This document shows positions 18,026 through 27,345 of a DNA stretch of 64,000 bases, one piece after another. Under the pieces are notes generated by a model. The model did no database searches, was not told the DNA's origin, and saw nothing but the letters and a program-made list of their open reading frames with translations. Position 1 is the first letter of the stretch, and every line of letters begins with the position of its first letter. Source of the DNA: Chitinophaga sp. CF418 (lineage in GTDB: Bacteria; Bacteroidota; Bacteroidia; Chitinophagales; Chitinophagaceae); assembly GCF_900142925.1 (NCBI RefSeq), contig NZ_FRCN01000005.1, forward strand, positions 124,001 to 188,000, read 5' to 3'. Both the position numbers and the translations under genes were made by a program.

Positions 18026-19069
18026 ATGAAACAAACTGAAAACAACGTAGATACGATTGAACGTGCTTCGGTGATGAAGGCGATCCGGCTGCACGAGTTT
18101 GGTGGTCCGGAAGTATTACGTTATGAGAATGCACCGCTTCCTGAACTAAAGCCAGGTGAAGTACTCGTTCGTGTTCACGCGGTGGGTATCAATCCTCCCG
18201 ACTGGTACCTGCGCGACGGATATAAAATGCTTCCTCCAGAATGGAGACCACAGCCCTCCTTCCCTATCATTCCGGGAACGGACATATCGGGCGTCATCGA
18301 GGCCGTCGCACCGGACGTACAGGGCTTTTCTGCCGGCGATGAAGTTTTCGGCATGGTTCGCTTTCCCAGCTTCGGGGATAGCGCTGCTTATGCAGAATAC
18401 GTAGCTGCACCGGCATCAGACTTCGCGCACAAGCCAGCCGGCATCAACCACGTGCAGGCCGCGGCAGCGCCTATGGCAGTTCTCACTGCATGGCAGTTCC
18501 TGATCGAGCTGGGGCATGATGTACAGAACCCTCTTCAACCAGAGAGGCATCGCCCGGTGCCACTTAACGGCAAGACGGTACTCGTCAATGGTGCAGCGGG
18601 TGGCGTGGGACACTTAGCGGTGCAGCTGGCAAAATGGAAGGGGGCGCACGTCATAGCGGTGGCATCAGGCAAGCATGAGTCGTTCCTGCGCGAACTCGGC
18701 ATTGACGAATTCATCGACTACAAAAAGAACGCTCCCGAGGATGTCGCGCATGATAATGATCTCGTTGTTGATACCCTTGGCGGCCCCACCACCGGTCGTT
18801 TCCTGCGCACACTCAAGCCTGGCGGCGCGTTGTTCCCGGTGTTCTTAGGCTTCTCCGACGCTGAGGAGGCTGCGAAGCGAGGCATCACAGTCTCCATGAC
18901 CCAGGTGCGCTCAAACGGTTCACAGCTCGCGGAAATCGGACGCTTGCTCGATGCCGGGACAATTCGCGTGGCCATCGATAGTACATTTCCACTTGCTGAA
19001 GCTCAAAAGGCGCACGAACGAGCTGCCCAAGGGCACATCCAGGGCAAGATCGTGCTCACAGTCGCATGA
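18026..19069 (+). CDS. NADP-dependent quinone-reductase-like oxidoreductase (MDR family)
   Basis: 347 residues from ATG 18026, or 331 from an internal ATG at 18074, the usual family start MKAIRLHEFGGPEVLRYE. The GroES-like N-terminal half is followed by a Rossmann half with VLVNGAAGGVGHLAVQLAKWKGA (AxxGGVG) and a DYKKNAPEDV segment. No cysteine ligand set for structural zinc is seen, in line with quinone oxidoreductases. Base use is clearly GC-rich compared with the AT-rich neighbours, a sign of recent transfer. Likely regulator: the AraC gene just upstream. Confidence 0.9.
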   Translation: MKQTENNVDTIERASVMKAIRLHEFGGPEVLRYENAPLPELKPGEVLVRVHAVGINPPDWYLRDGYKMLPPEWRPQPSFPIIPGTDISGVIEAVAPDVQGFSAGDEVFGMVRFPSFGDSAAYAEYVAAPASDFAHKPAGINHVQAAAAPMAVLTAWQFLIELGHDVQNPLQPERHRPVPLNGKTVLVNGAAGGVGHLAVQLAKWKGAHVIAVASGKHESFLRELGIDEFIDYKKNAPEDVAHDNDLVVDTLGGPTTGRFLRTLKPGGALFPVFLGFSDAEEAAKRGITVSMTQVRSNGSQLAEIGRLLDAGTIRVAIDSTFPLAEAQKAHERAAQGHIQGKIVLTVA

Positions 19070-19082
19070 GGGTGAAAATTTC

Positions 19083-19113
19083 AAAGAGCACGCTCCTCTG
19101 GGGCGTGTTCTTT
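19083..19113 (+). terminator. Intrinsic terminator of the oxidoreductase gene
   Basis: AAAGAGCACGC (19083-19093) and GCGTGTTCTTT (19103-19113) form a stem after the oxidoreductase stop, with U-like ends. It separates that gene from the NTF2-like gene at 19146. Confidence 0.55.
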
Positions 19114-19145
19114 AGAATCAGATATTATCAAACAAAAGTACAAAC

Positions 19146-19586
19146 ATGGATATTAAAGAATTAGCGGATAGGGCCTCCCTCAAAGACCTCGTTGATGCCG
19201 TTTCCATCCTGGCGGATAAGAAGGATGTACACTCCCAGGTACAACTATTTTCTGAAAATGCAATATCAGAAACTTTTGCCGGAGGTGTGTCAGTTTTAAA
19301 ACTGAAAGGCAGGAAAGAAATGGAAGAAGCGTTTGGAAATTTCCTTAAAGACTTTGAAACCGTTTACCATTTAAATGGTCAGCAGACGGTGACTATAAAT
19401 GGTGATAATGCTACCGGAACGTCTTATTGCCTCGTTACATTGATCGGTATTGAGAACGGTAAAAAAATGAAAACTACTATCGGCGCTACTTACCAGGATG
19501 ATTTCATCCGTGAGAATAACCGCTGGCTGATCGCTAAGAGAATAGGGAGTTTCGACTGGCAGGAAAAGCGGGAAGTCTATCAATGA
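19146..19586 (+). CDS. SnoaL/NTF2-like protein
   Basis: 146 residues, no signal peptide. A helix-rich start (LADRASLKDLVDAVSILADKKD) and then strands with LFSENAISETF, YHLNGQQTVTINGDNATGTSYCLV and a final RWLIAKRIGSFDW fit the NTF2-like fold used for ligand binding or small isomerases such as SnoaL. The substrate is unknown. It stands downstream of the oxidoreductase but after a terminator. Confidence 0.8.
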   Translation: MDIKELADRASLKDLVDAVSILADKKDVHSQVQLFSENAISETFAGGVSVLKLKGRKEMEEAFGNFLKDFETVYHLNGQQTVTINGDNATGTSYCLVTLIGIENGKKMKTTIGATYQDDFIRENNRWLIAKRIGSFDWQEKREVYQ

Positions 19587-19735
19587 TTTATATGGTTTAT
19601 GTCTTCTATTAAAAACTAAAAGTGATTTTGTGCAAAGTAGCAACAGACTAGCGATCCACAACCTACTTTTGCTGTCACGATGAAAAAAGAAAAGTATCCT
19701 TATATAACAAACGAAACCTTTAAAAGGGAAAAAGT

Positions 19736-19909
19736 ATGTCTACAAAATTTTCCAAATTTCTTGATAAAAGGGAAAAAACGGTAGTAGGAAAGTTGACTGT
19801 TTCCGAGGAAGCTGTGCGAAATAGTCCTTTTATTATAAAAAAAATAGAACAGGCTAAACGAAGACTAAAAGAACACCCATTTCCCATTGAACTGTTAAAA
19901 ACAAAATGA
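19736..19909 (+). CDS. 57-residue basic hypothetical protein
   Basis: An open frame of 57 codons from ATG 19736 to the TGA ending at 19909. It has a good purine-rich AAAGGGAAAA stretch 5-15 bases upstream, and a strong terminator follows 21 bases after the stop. The protein is charged and helical (KFSKFLDKREK, VGKLTVSEEAVRNSPF, KKIEQAKRRLKEHPF). I recognise no family; it could be a small DNA- or ribosome-binding protein, or an antitoxin without a seen toxin. A 33-residue frame from 19680 overlaps it and seems less likely. Confidence 0.55.
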   Translation: MSTKFSKFLDKREKTVVGKLTVSEEAVRNSPFIIKKIEQAKRRLKEHPFPIELLKTK

Positions 19910-19930
19910 TATTTAAGATACTAAACTAGG

Positions 19931-19958
19931 AAAATGCCTCACAAAAGTGAGGCATTTT
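19931..19958 (+). terminator. Strong intrinsic terminator
   Basis: Perfect 12-bp stem AAAATGCCTCAC / GTGAGGCATTTT with an AAAA loop. It is placed right after the 57-residue gene and works on both strands. Confidence 0.85.
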
Positions 19959-20001
19959 CGTTGAAGAATAAGAATCAGTAAGGACACAAGCAAATAGAAA
20001 T

Positions 20002-20033
20002 AGAGGCTGTATTACAATTACAATACAGCCTCT
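20002..20033 (-). terminator. Terminator at the end of the susCD-tlpA locus
   Basis: AGAGGCTGTATT (20002-20013) pairs perfectly with AATACAGCCTCT (20022-20033). It follows the tlpA stop (20045) on the minus strand. Confidence 0.75.
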
Positions 20034-20044
20034 TTAAACAATAA

Positions 20045-21157
20045 CTATTGAATAAGCCTCGCCACTTCACTTTCCAACGCCTCTCCTCTTAGGTTCTTCC
20101 CTACTATCTTCCCGGAAGGATCAATCAGGAAGTTTTGAGGTATTCCTTTTATATTATACAATTTAGCAGCCGCACTATTCCAGTAATTCAGATCCGAAAC
20201 CTGCGTCCAGGTCAGTCCATCATGCTGTATCGCTGCCAGCCAGGCATCCCTTTTACCTGCCTGATCTAACGATACCCCCAGCACAGTAAAGTTCCGGTCC
20301 TTATACTTATTATACACTTTAACAACATTGGGATTCTCCGCCCGGCAGGGGCCACACCAGGATGCCCAGAAATCCAGCAGTACATATTTTCCCCTGAAAT
20401 CGGATAAACGTACTGGTTGTCCGTTCACATCATTTTCTGTAAAATCAGGCGCTATAGACCCGATTGACGTCGGACCAGTATCAAACAAGTCATTTACCAG
20501 TCTTTTCCCGGCAGCAGTATTTCTGACCTCCGGAGACAGTTGCTTAAATAATGATGCAGTCTGTGTAACAGGTAGCTCGCCAGCCAGCTCTATCAAGGTC
20601 TCAAGACTTATATAGGAATCGGGATGATGCAGGATATAAGCATATTTCAAAGTATCCCGCTCCTTCATCATCTGCTTTGCTTTATCATACAAAGAAAGAA
20701 TAAACGCACTATCAACCGTCTTTCCGGTAGTAGCCTTCCTATAACTTTCGTCCAGCTGCAATGAAAGCGCATCACCCGATGCCAGTACCTCCTTGTAATA
20801 GGCAGCATATTGTGCATTGATCTTACCTCCCTTCACCACGGCATCCTTTAGTGAACTTGTACCTTTAATACTGATCACTCCCGGTTCCAGGTAAAAAGTG
20901 ATCGCATTCTGGCTTTCGCCGATCACAATACCTACCTTCTCCGGATCTGTGACAACTCCTTTGAAAGTAAATTTGCCACCCGACAGCACAGCAGAATCCA
21001 ATATCCGCTCGTTCGACCAGCCCATTGAATAGATCAGATATGCCTTCGCAGGCTTCTGCATTTTACTGAGCTGCCCTTGTATTGTATAATGGTTTTGTGC
21101 GGCTGCACGACCTGTAAATAAAAGCGCCAGGCCTGCGATAATATATTCTTTCATCAT
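20045..21157 (-). CDS. TlpA-like thiol-disulfide protein with DUF4369-type N-terminal domain
   Basis: 370 residues. A signal peptide (IIAGLALLFTGRAAAQ) leads to a beta-rich domain (ILDSAVLSGGKFTFKGVV) typical of the DUF4369 module. The C-terminal thioredoxin fold has the redox centre WASWCGPC at Cys268 and Cys271 and the IPQNFLID cis-Pro loop. It acts in the periplasm in disulfide reduction. Its ATG overlaps the susD stop by one base (TAATG), so it belongs to the transport operon. Linking a thiol oxidoreductase to SusCD is common in this group. Confidence 0.92.
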   Translation of the reverse strand: MMKEYIIAGLALLFTGRAAAQNHYTIQGQLSKMQKPAKAYLIYSMGWSNERILDSAVLSGGKFTFKGVVTDPEKVGIVIGESQNAITFYLEPGVISIKGTSSLKDAVVKGGKINAQYAAYYKEVLASGDALSLQLDESYRKATTGKTVDSAFILSLYDKAKQMMKERDTLKYAYILHHPDSYISLETLIELAGELPVTQTASLFKQLSPEVRNTAAGKRLVNDLFDTGPTSIGSIAPDFTENDVNGQPVRLSDFRGKYVLLDFWASWCGPCRAENPNVVKVYNKYKDRNFTVLGVSLDQAGKRDAWLAAIQHDGLTWTQVSDLNYWNSAAAKLYNIKGIPQNFLIDPSGKIVGKNLRGEALESEVARLIQ

Positions 21158-22566
21158 TAGTATCCAAAAGTTTGAGTAAGATTAGAATTATAAGTGATTT
21201 CCGTCGGTGGTATAGGCCAGAATTGTTTATAAGAAGCCCATATACTATTACCTTTAACAGCAAGCATGGCAGCATCCAGCTTGCCCGTGCGTCTCAGGTC
21301 AGAAAAGCGGTTTCCCATTTCAGTGAACAGTTCTACCCGGCGCTCCTGTGCAATGGCCACCAACAGGTCTGTTTCAGTGGAAGCGGAGGTATTTGATAAT
21401 CCTGCGCGACTCCTGACTACGTTAATATCTTCCTGTGCTCCACTCAGGTTTTTCAGCGCTGTCCTTGCCTCTGCTCTTACCAGGTAAATATCTGCCAGTC
21501 GCAGTATCATAGACCGCTCAGCACCATTGGCCACTGATTTGTATTTGTTAGGAAAATAATAGGTGGCAGCAGGTGTGATGCCAGTATATGTAGTGGCCCT
21601 CACCCAGTTCGTATATCGTCCATCACCAGGCTCAAAGCTGTTCAGCAGATCACCCGTTAACTGTACCTGTACCAGGTAAGTAGACACAGGATCGGTGGTC
21701 ACTGTAGCCGGCATCGAGTTGTTATAGAGCTCGAATTCACTTGCCGCCCTATCGTCTATCATGGCCATGGACCAGATAGTTTCCTGACTATTTTTTAAGA
21801 ATACATCGGCCAGTCCTACCAGCTTGTAGGTATCATTGTCAGCAATCACCGAGTCTGCCATATCTGCCGCATGCTGCCATTCTCCTGTAGCCAGGTACAT
21901 CTTTGCCAGCAGGGCCTGCGCTGCACGCCGGTTTGGACGGGCCCTGTCTGATGTTACCGACCCATAACCATCCCTGTAAGTGGCTGACAACAAGGACGCC
22001 GCCGTCTTCAGATCACTAATGATCTGCTGGTACACATCGCTTTGTGGTGTACGCGATAGCTTATTGGTTACATTAAAATCGGAAGTCAAGGCCAGCGCTA
22101 CATCTCCATACAAATTAGTCAGATAATAATAATTGAATGCCCGTAAAAAATAACATTCTCCCAACCACTGGCTTTTAAAATACAATTGGGCATTTGTTGC
22201 ATTAATCCCTTCTATCGCCAGATTTAAAGCATAGATCTTACTATAGGTAGATGACCAGTAATTGACGGTAGCAGGTGAAATAGCATCTGCATAACACATG
22301 TGGATTTTATTATTCGCCGATGTATTAGGCATGGGCAATAATTCGTCTGTATACAGACTGGTAAGCTCCGGAAAATCATTAGGTCCGGCGTCACTTAACG
22401 CCGCCAGGGAGCCGGTCACAATTGCTGATATTGAATTATCTGATATATATGCGTCTGCCCCCCCAATCGTGCCTGCAGGCAACTGGCCATTATCCAGGTA
22501 TTTTTGGCAACTGGCGAATAGCAGGGATAAAGCGAGTAATTTTATAATGCTGATTTTCATTTTCAT
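21157..22566 (-). CDS. SusD/RagB-family outer-membrane lipoprotein
   Basis: 469 residues. The signal peptide ends in the lipobox LLFASC, so Cys20 is lipid-anchored. The TPR-like helical fold is visible in GECYFLRAFNYYYLTNLYGDVAL, RRAAQALLAKMYLATGEWQHAADMADSVI and EARTALKNLSGAQEDINVVRSRAG. SusD proteins cap the SusC channel and bind the ligand, usually a glycan or peptide. It lies directly downstream of susC (14 bp) and upstream of tlpA. Confidence 0.95.
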   Translation of the reverse strand: MKMKISIIKLLALSLLFASCQKYLDNGQLPAGTIGGADAYISDNSISAIVTGSLAALSDAGPNDFPELTSLYTDELLPMPNTSANNKIHMCYADAISPATVNYWSSTYSKIYALNLAIEGINATNAQLYFKSQWLGECYFLRAFNYYYLTNLYGDVALALTSDFNVTNKLSRTPQSDVYQQIISDLKTAASLLSATYRDGYGSVTSDRARPNRRAAQALLAKMYLATGEWQHAADMADSVIADNDTYKLVGLADVFLKNSQETIWSMAMIDDRAASEFELYNNSMPATVTTDPVSTYLVQVQLTGDLLNSFEPGDGRYTNWVRATTYTGITPAATYYFPNKYKSVANGAERSMILRLADIYLVRAEARTALKNLSGAQEDINVVRSRAGLSNTSASTETDLLVAIAQERRVELFTEMGNRFSDLRRTGKLDAAMLAVKGNSIWASYKQFWPIPPTEITYNSNLTQTFGY

Positions 22567-22580
22567 CTCAATTAATTAGT

Positions 22581-25500
22581 TTAGAAGGATACATTTAAAC
22601 CTGCGGTGATCACCCTCATCGGTGGTATTACCGACAGGCTCAGGTTCTCAGGATCAAGCCCTCCAAGGTTAGAAATGGTGAACAGGTTCTGTGCCTGCAC
22701 ATACATCGAGAGCTCCTTCACATGTAATTTTGAAACTACCGTGCTGGCGAAACTATACCGGATACTTGCGTTTTGCAGCCTGGCATAAGTGGCATCACTA
22801 TAGGCTCCGGAACTGTTCACATATACTTGTGAGAAGTTGATCAGGTTCATTATTGTGGCGCTCATACGCGGAACGTCAGTAATATCCCCCGGCTTTTGCC
22901 AGCGGTCCAGCCAGTAAGTCGGGCCGTTCAAACCAGCATAACCTACCGCAAATCCGTTCTGTGCCAATCCATTCATCGCCGTCCGCTTGGTAAAAACGAA
23001 AGAGAAATCCAGTGACAGACGTTTGTATGTAAATGTATTTTCGATCCCTCCATAATACTTAGGCGCCAGATCAATAAACTGGGTCTTATCTGCATCCGAC
23101 AATTCCATGGCCTGATAATCGGCCTTCTCCCCTTTGGCATTGATATAACTGAAATATCCCGTTTCCGGGTTTACACCGGCATAGTTAAACACCTTGATAC
23201 CGGTAACCGGTTTATCAAGTACATAGTTAATTCCCAGATTCCGGTAAGTAGGGAGCTTCACCAGCTTACTGGTTGGGATAGACATATTAAATCGCGTGGT
23301 CCAGCTAAAATTCTTTTTCCGGATATTGTTGGTCCCTACGCTCATTTCCCATCCGCTGGTGCGGATCACTGCATCTGTATTCACAGGAAAGCCACCAAAA
23401 CCAGTCACCGTGGACAGTGGTATACTGATCAACTGATTTGAAGCAATATTCCGGTAATAATTCCCTTCCACGTGCACCCTGTCTTTAAAGAAGCCCAGTT
23501 CCAGCCCTACTTCAGTATTCCTGTTATGTTCCCAGCTGAGATCAGGGTTCGCCAAACTACCCGGACTGAGGGTTGTCTTTCCCGAATAAGTACCTGATCC
23601 TGCTACATACTTACTCAGATATGCAAAATCACCCACAGCATCTCCACCTATAATACCTGTACTGGCACGGAGCTTTCCATAACTCAGGAACAGCAGGTTA
23701 TATTTGATAAAGGGCTCTTCACTGAAAATCCAGGCAGCAGCCACAGATCCGAAAGTGCCAAACTTTTTACCGGGGCCAAAACGGGTAGATCCATCCCGTC
23801 TTCCATTGAGGTTAATGATATATTTCTGGTCCCAGATGTATTTCATGATTGCATACATACCGATATCCCGGTAAGGTGTCTGTCGATAAACGGTCGACAC
23901 TGTTGTAGCTACGGAAGGATTGCTGAGCAAAGCATCAGAGGGAAAACCTTTACCAGAGATCTCATCGACAGTACTGAGATTGTTATCAAGCTTTCCGCCG
24001 ACCTTAAAGCTGAACTCCCCTTTTTGCCAGAAGTTATTATTATACTCCGCATAAGGCTCAAGGGTCACATTACGTGTTTGAAAATGGTGAAAGCTACTAT
24101 ACGTATTGGCTGCGGCATCCACCTTTGTTGGAGGCATGGCAGTAGTAGGATATCCCATTAATTGCTGACCGTTGATATTGCTGTACCCCAGGTTTATCCG
24201 TAAAGCAACATGTTTGAAAGGCCGGTAGCTGAGGTTCGTGTTACCGAGTAAGTTATTGGTCACATTACGGTAAGTACGGTTTATATCTGCGGCAACCGCA
24301 TTGTTCGGACTATCCCAGTTCACACTTCCATCAGGAAGGAAAGGTGAAGGTGCATTGGGTGGCGTGAATACGGCTACAGATGAAAAGTCGATCGGCACCA
24401 TATCATTCACATTGGAAAGATAAGAACCTGAAACTGCATAACTGAATTTGTTATCCTTTGTATTAGTATTGATGGAAAAGTGCATAGAACCATCCACCAT
24501 TGAGCCTTTATGTATTTGGATGTTCCCGGTCTTACGGAGACTACCGCTTACCATATAGCTGGTAGTTTGTGTGCCGCCTCCATAAGTGACATTTAAATTG
24601 GCTGTTTGCGCCAGACTCCCCAGCATCTCCTTTTGATAATCATTATCTCTGTCCAGAGGGTAAGTTCCGTTCAGATCGGGGTCTCCGTCCCCTACAGTGC
24701 TACCATCATTCTTCAGTGCCTCCCGGCGAAGCATGAGGTACTGTGCAGTATGCATCGGCTTTACGTGCTGTCCTAACATCGAAACACCATCATATACGTT
24801 CACATTTAGTGTAGCTGGTCCAGGCTTTGCTTTTTTAGTAGTAATGAGTACTACGCCATAAGCACCTTCTGCCCCATACAGAGACGTCGCATCGGCATCC
24901 TTCAGCACACTGATGCTCTCAATATCATTAGGGTTCAGGAAATTCAGACCATTACCTCCCTGTAAAAAGTTGCCGGTGCCATAAAGTGTATTTGTTTCCA
25001 TAGGCAGCTTCGCTCCCGGATAGGTCACACCGTCTACTACTATCAGCGGCGGAGGCGCTGTCGAGCTAAAGTTGGCCGCATTCCGCAACCGGAGTGAAAA
25101 AGCACCTCCCGGCTGGCCGGTTACCTGCTGAATGAATAACCCAGGTATCTTTCCCTGTAATGCTTCCAGCACATTGTTGACAGGATTCTTCGCAATATCT
25201 TTAGCTGTTATGGTCGTTACATCCCCTGTATTAAACCGTTTGGTGGTCGAGCCATAAGCAATGACCTGCACCTGGTCCAGATCTCCTATATCCGCTCTCA
25301 AAACTACCTTCAAGGGCCCGGTGCTACCGGTTACAGGTACTTCCCGGCTCACAAATCCCACAGAAGAAAACTGCAGAACGGCCTTCTCATCGGGAATGAT
25401 GATTGTAAAACTCCCTTTTTCATTGGTCAGGGTCACCCGTTGGAGATCCCCTTTCACCTTTATAGTTACCCCGGGAAGGTAATTATTGTGCTCATCCATC

Positions 25501-25904
25501 ACCATACCCGTCACCATCCTGGGAGGGGCCGGTTCGCTGGTGATGGGTTTAGCATGGATCAGAATAATATTATTCTCAATGCTGTAGGCAAGCGGTTGAT
25601 TTACCAGGCACTTATTAAGTACTGCCGGGAGCTCAAGATCTTTCACATGGATAGTCACCGGTTTGCTGGTATTCAGCATATCATCGGTATAAAAGAAGTC
25701 ATACCCCGTCTGTTTCCTGATCTCCTTAAATACCTGGGACAGCGGTGTCTTCTCCATACTAAGCGTGACCTTTTGTGCATAGCCCGTAGCGCTGGCCTGC
25801 ACAATGCCGATTGAAGTAAGAATGAGTACGATTAATTTCATAATGCGCAAGGACATTAATGCGCAGGTTGTCCACCTGCCTGATTTTTCAGGACAAAAAT
25901 TCAT
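22581..25904 (-). CDS. SusC/RagA-family TonB-linked outer-membrane protein with STN domain
   Basis: 1107 residues from the ATG at 25904; an upstream ATG at 25955 would add 17 residues without signal-peptide features. Order: hydrophobic leader near 20-45, STN domain (VFKEIRKQTGYDFFY, about 55-125), CarboxypepD_reg-like domain (TGMVMDEHNNYLPGVTIKVKG), plug with NVLEALQGKIPGLFIQQ and SISVLKDADATSLYGAEGAYGVVLITTK, then the 22-strand barrel. The STN domain implies signalling through the FecR anti-sigma factor upstream. It imports a large ligand with SusD; the ligand is unknown. Confidence 0.95.
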   Translation of the reverse strand: MNFCPEKSGRWTTCALMSLRIMKLIVLILTSIGIVQASATGYAQKVTLSMEKTPLSQVFKEIRKQTGYDFFYTDDMLNTSKPVTIHVKDLELPAVLNKCLVNQPLAYSIENNIILIHAKPITSEPAPPRMVTGMVMDEHNNYLPGVTIKVKGDLQRVTLTNEKGSFTIIIPDEKAVLQFSSVGFVSREVPVTGSTGPLKVVLRADIGDLDQVQVIAYGSTTKRFNTGDVTTITAKDIAKNPVNNVLEALQGKIPGLFIQQVTGQPGGAFSLRLRNAANFSSTAPPPLIVVDGVTYPGAKLPMETNTLYGTGNFLQGGNGLNFLNPNDIESISVLKDADATSLYGAEGAYGVVLITTKKAKPGPATLNVNVYDGVSMLGQHVKPMHTAQYLMLRREALKNDGSTVGDGDPDLNGTYPLDRDNDYQKEMLGSLAQTANLNVTYGGGTQTTSYMVSGSLRKTGNIQIHKGSMVDGSMHFSINTNTKDNKFSYAVSGSYLSNVNDMVPIDFSSVAVFTPPNAPSPFLPDGSVNWDSPNNAVAADINRTYRNVTNNLLGNTNLSYRPFKHVALRINLGYSNINGQQLMGYPTTAMPPTKVDAAANTYSSFHHFQTRNVTLEPYAEYNNNFWQKGEFSFKVGGKLDNNLSTVDEISGKGFPSDALLSNPSVATTVSTVYRQTPYRDIGMYAIMKYIWDQKYIINLNGRRDGSTRFGPGKKFGTFGSVAAAWIFSEEPFIKYNLLFLSYGKLRASTGIIGGDAVGDFAYLSKYVAGSGTYSGKTTLSPGSLANPDLSWEHNRNTEVGLELGFFKDRVHVEGNYYRNIASNQLISIPLSTVTGFGGFPVNTDAVIRTSGWEMSVGTNNIRKKNFSWTTRFNMSIPTSKLVKLPTYRNLGINYVLDKPVTGIKVFNYAGVNPETGYFSYINAKGEKADYQAMELSDADKTQFIDLAPKYYGGIENTFTYKRLSLDFSFVFTKRTAMNGLAQNGFAVGYAGLNGPTYWLDRWQKPGDITDVPRMSATIMNLINFSQVYVNSSGAYSDATYARLQNASIRYSFASTVVSKLHVKELSMYVQAQNLFTISNLGGLDPENLSLSVIPPMRVITAGLNVSF

Positions 25905-26033
25905 AATTTTGGTTGAGTTATTTCGCAAAGCAGCCTTGCCCACGAAGCGGTGCATGCAACGCGAATAATTTTTAATGAATAATGTTTAGTCTGAGACCGG
26001 CCACACCGGTATCAGTAGCTAAGCGCAAATCAT

Positions 26034-26061
26034 AACCGGAAGTGTTCCACCGCTTCCGGTT
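26034..26061 (-). promoter_or_regulatory. Hairpin in the fecR-susC intergenic region
   Basis: AACCGGAAG and CTTCCGGTT form a perfect 9-bp stem around a 10-base loop. There is no T-run on the minus strand, so it is more likely an attenuating or stabilising hairpin between fecR and susC than a terminator. The gap is 271 bp and holds nothing else obvious. Confidence 0.4.
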
Positions 26062-26175
26062 ACTTATTTTGGCTCAGCCTTTCCAAAGAGGTGTAGGTGA
26101 TTATTGCATTACCATCATAGCTTTTAATGTATTGGTTGATAAATTATTATGGTTGGTTAATGATTAATTACAATC

Positions 26176-27294
26176 CTATCGGTCAGCTATAGTAATATGG
26201 TTGTTCTTCACTGTAAATTTTACCGCCGCAGTAGTTTCCAGCATTTTTAGTACGACCGACAGGTTCCGTGCCCGGGATACCTCCCCGCTAAAAGTCAGCG
26301 TACTATGGCTATAGTGCCCATAATCCACATCCACATCATACCACCTGGATACTTTTCGCATAATATCCGGCAGGGTCTCGTTCTTAAATATAAAATCGCC
26401 CTCCTTCCAGTCAATAGCCACTTCAGGGTCTACAGCGCTTATCTTGACATGTTGCAGACTGTTCAAAACTGCCTGCTGCCCAGGCTTCAATACGGCACTT
26501 TCGCCCCCATCGGCTGTTACACGAACAGCTCCCTGTAATAAGGTAGTTTTAATCACCGGTTCATCCGGATAAGCGTTTACGTTAAAATTTGTTCCCAGCA
26601 CATCGATTCTTTGTCCCTTACAAACAACCATGAATGGCTGATCGGCATGTTGTGCTACTTCAAAATACGCTTCCCCCGTAATTTCCACTTTCCGTTCCTG
26701 GCTGTTGAAAATCACCGGGTAAGTAACAGAAGAGGCAGCATTTAACCACACTTGTGTTCCATCTGCCAGTACCAGGTGATGTTTTCCTCCCCGGGGTGTA
26801 CTTACAGTATTGATCAAAGGGAGGGCATCTTCATCCTGCACTTCCCCGCCGGTATAATTCAGCTCGCCATCGGCATTTTTCTTAATAATTGTACTTCCCT
26901 GCTGTGCCAGCTCCCCTTCCCTTGCCTCCTCCAGTATGATGTGCTGGCCATTGGCCAGTGTAAGCACGGCCTTATTAGACCCCGGAAGGGCATCATTCTG
27001 CATCACCGCTACCGGTTGATGTTTCTGGGTATTTCCGGAATGGTATACAAAATATCCCCCTGCCAATACCAGTACAGCTACAGCCGCCGCCACGGACATC
27101 CATGGCCGGCGGTTCCGCTGTTTGGCTGGTAAACGAGGGATAAGTAGTTCTGTTTCAAGTAACTGTTCTTCTGTAAGCGCCTTCAGATCTGGCAATTCCA
27201 GCTGGTCATACCATGATTCAACGATTGCTTTCTCCTCCGGGGTGCATTCCCCGGCATTATATTTATGTAGCAGTTCTTTAAATGATACTCCCAT
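26176..27294 (-). CDS. FecR-like anti-sigma factor
   Basis: 372 residues. The short cytoplasmic N terminus (LLHKYNAGECTPEEKAIVESWYDQL) is the sigma-binding part. A single membrane helix VAAAVAVLVLAGGYFVYHS follows, then the periplasmic FecR domain with VSTPRGGKHHLVLADGTQVWLNAASSVTYP and GEAYFEVAQ, ending in a DUF4974 domain (ETLPDIMRKVSRWYDVDVDY). It passes the TonB-receptor signal from the SusC STN domain to the sigma factor at 27346. Confidence 0.95.
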   Translation of the reverse strand: MGVSFKELLHKYNAGECTPEEKAIVESWYDQLELPDLKALTEEQLLETELLIPRLPAKQRNRRPWMSVAAAVAVLVLAGGYFVYHSGNTQKHQPVAVMQNDALPGSNKAVLTLANGQHIILEEAREGELAQQGSTIIKKNADGELNYTGGEVQDEDALPLINTVSTPRGGKHHLVLADGTQVWLNAASSVTYPVIFNSQERKVEITGEAYFEVAQHADQPFMVVCKGQRIDVLGTNFNVNAYPDEPVIKTTLLQGAVRVTADGGESAVLKPGQQAVLNSLQHVKISAVDPEVAIDWKEGDFIFKNETLPDIMRKVSRWYDVDVDYGHYSHSTLTFSGEVSRARNLSVVLKMLETTAAVKFTVKNNHITIADR

Positions 27295-27345
27295 ATAATG
27301 TATGACAGTATAAAAAGGGGGAAGGGCTAGTGGGAATGAAAATTT

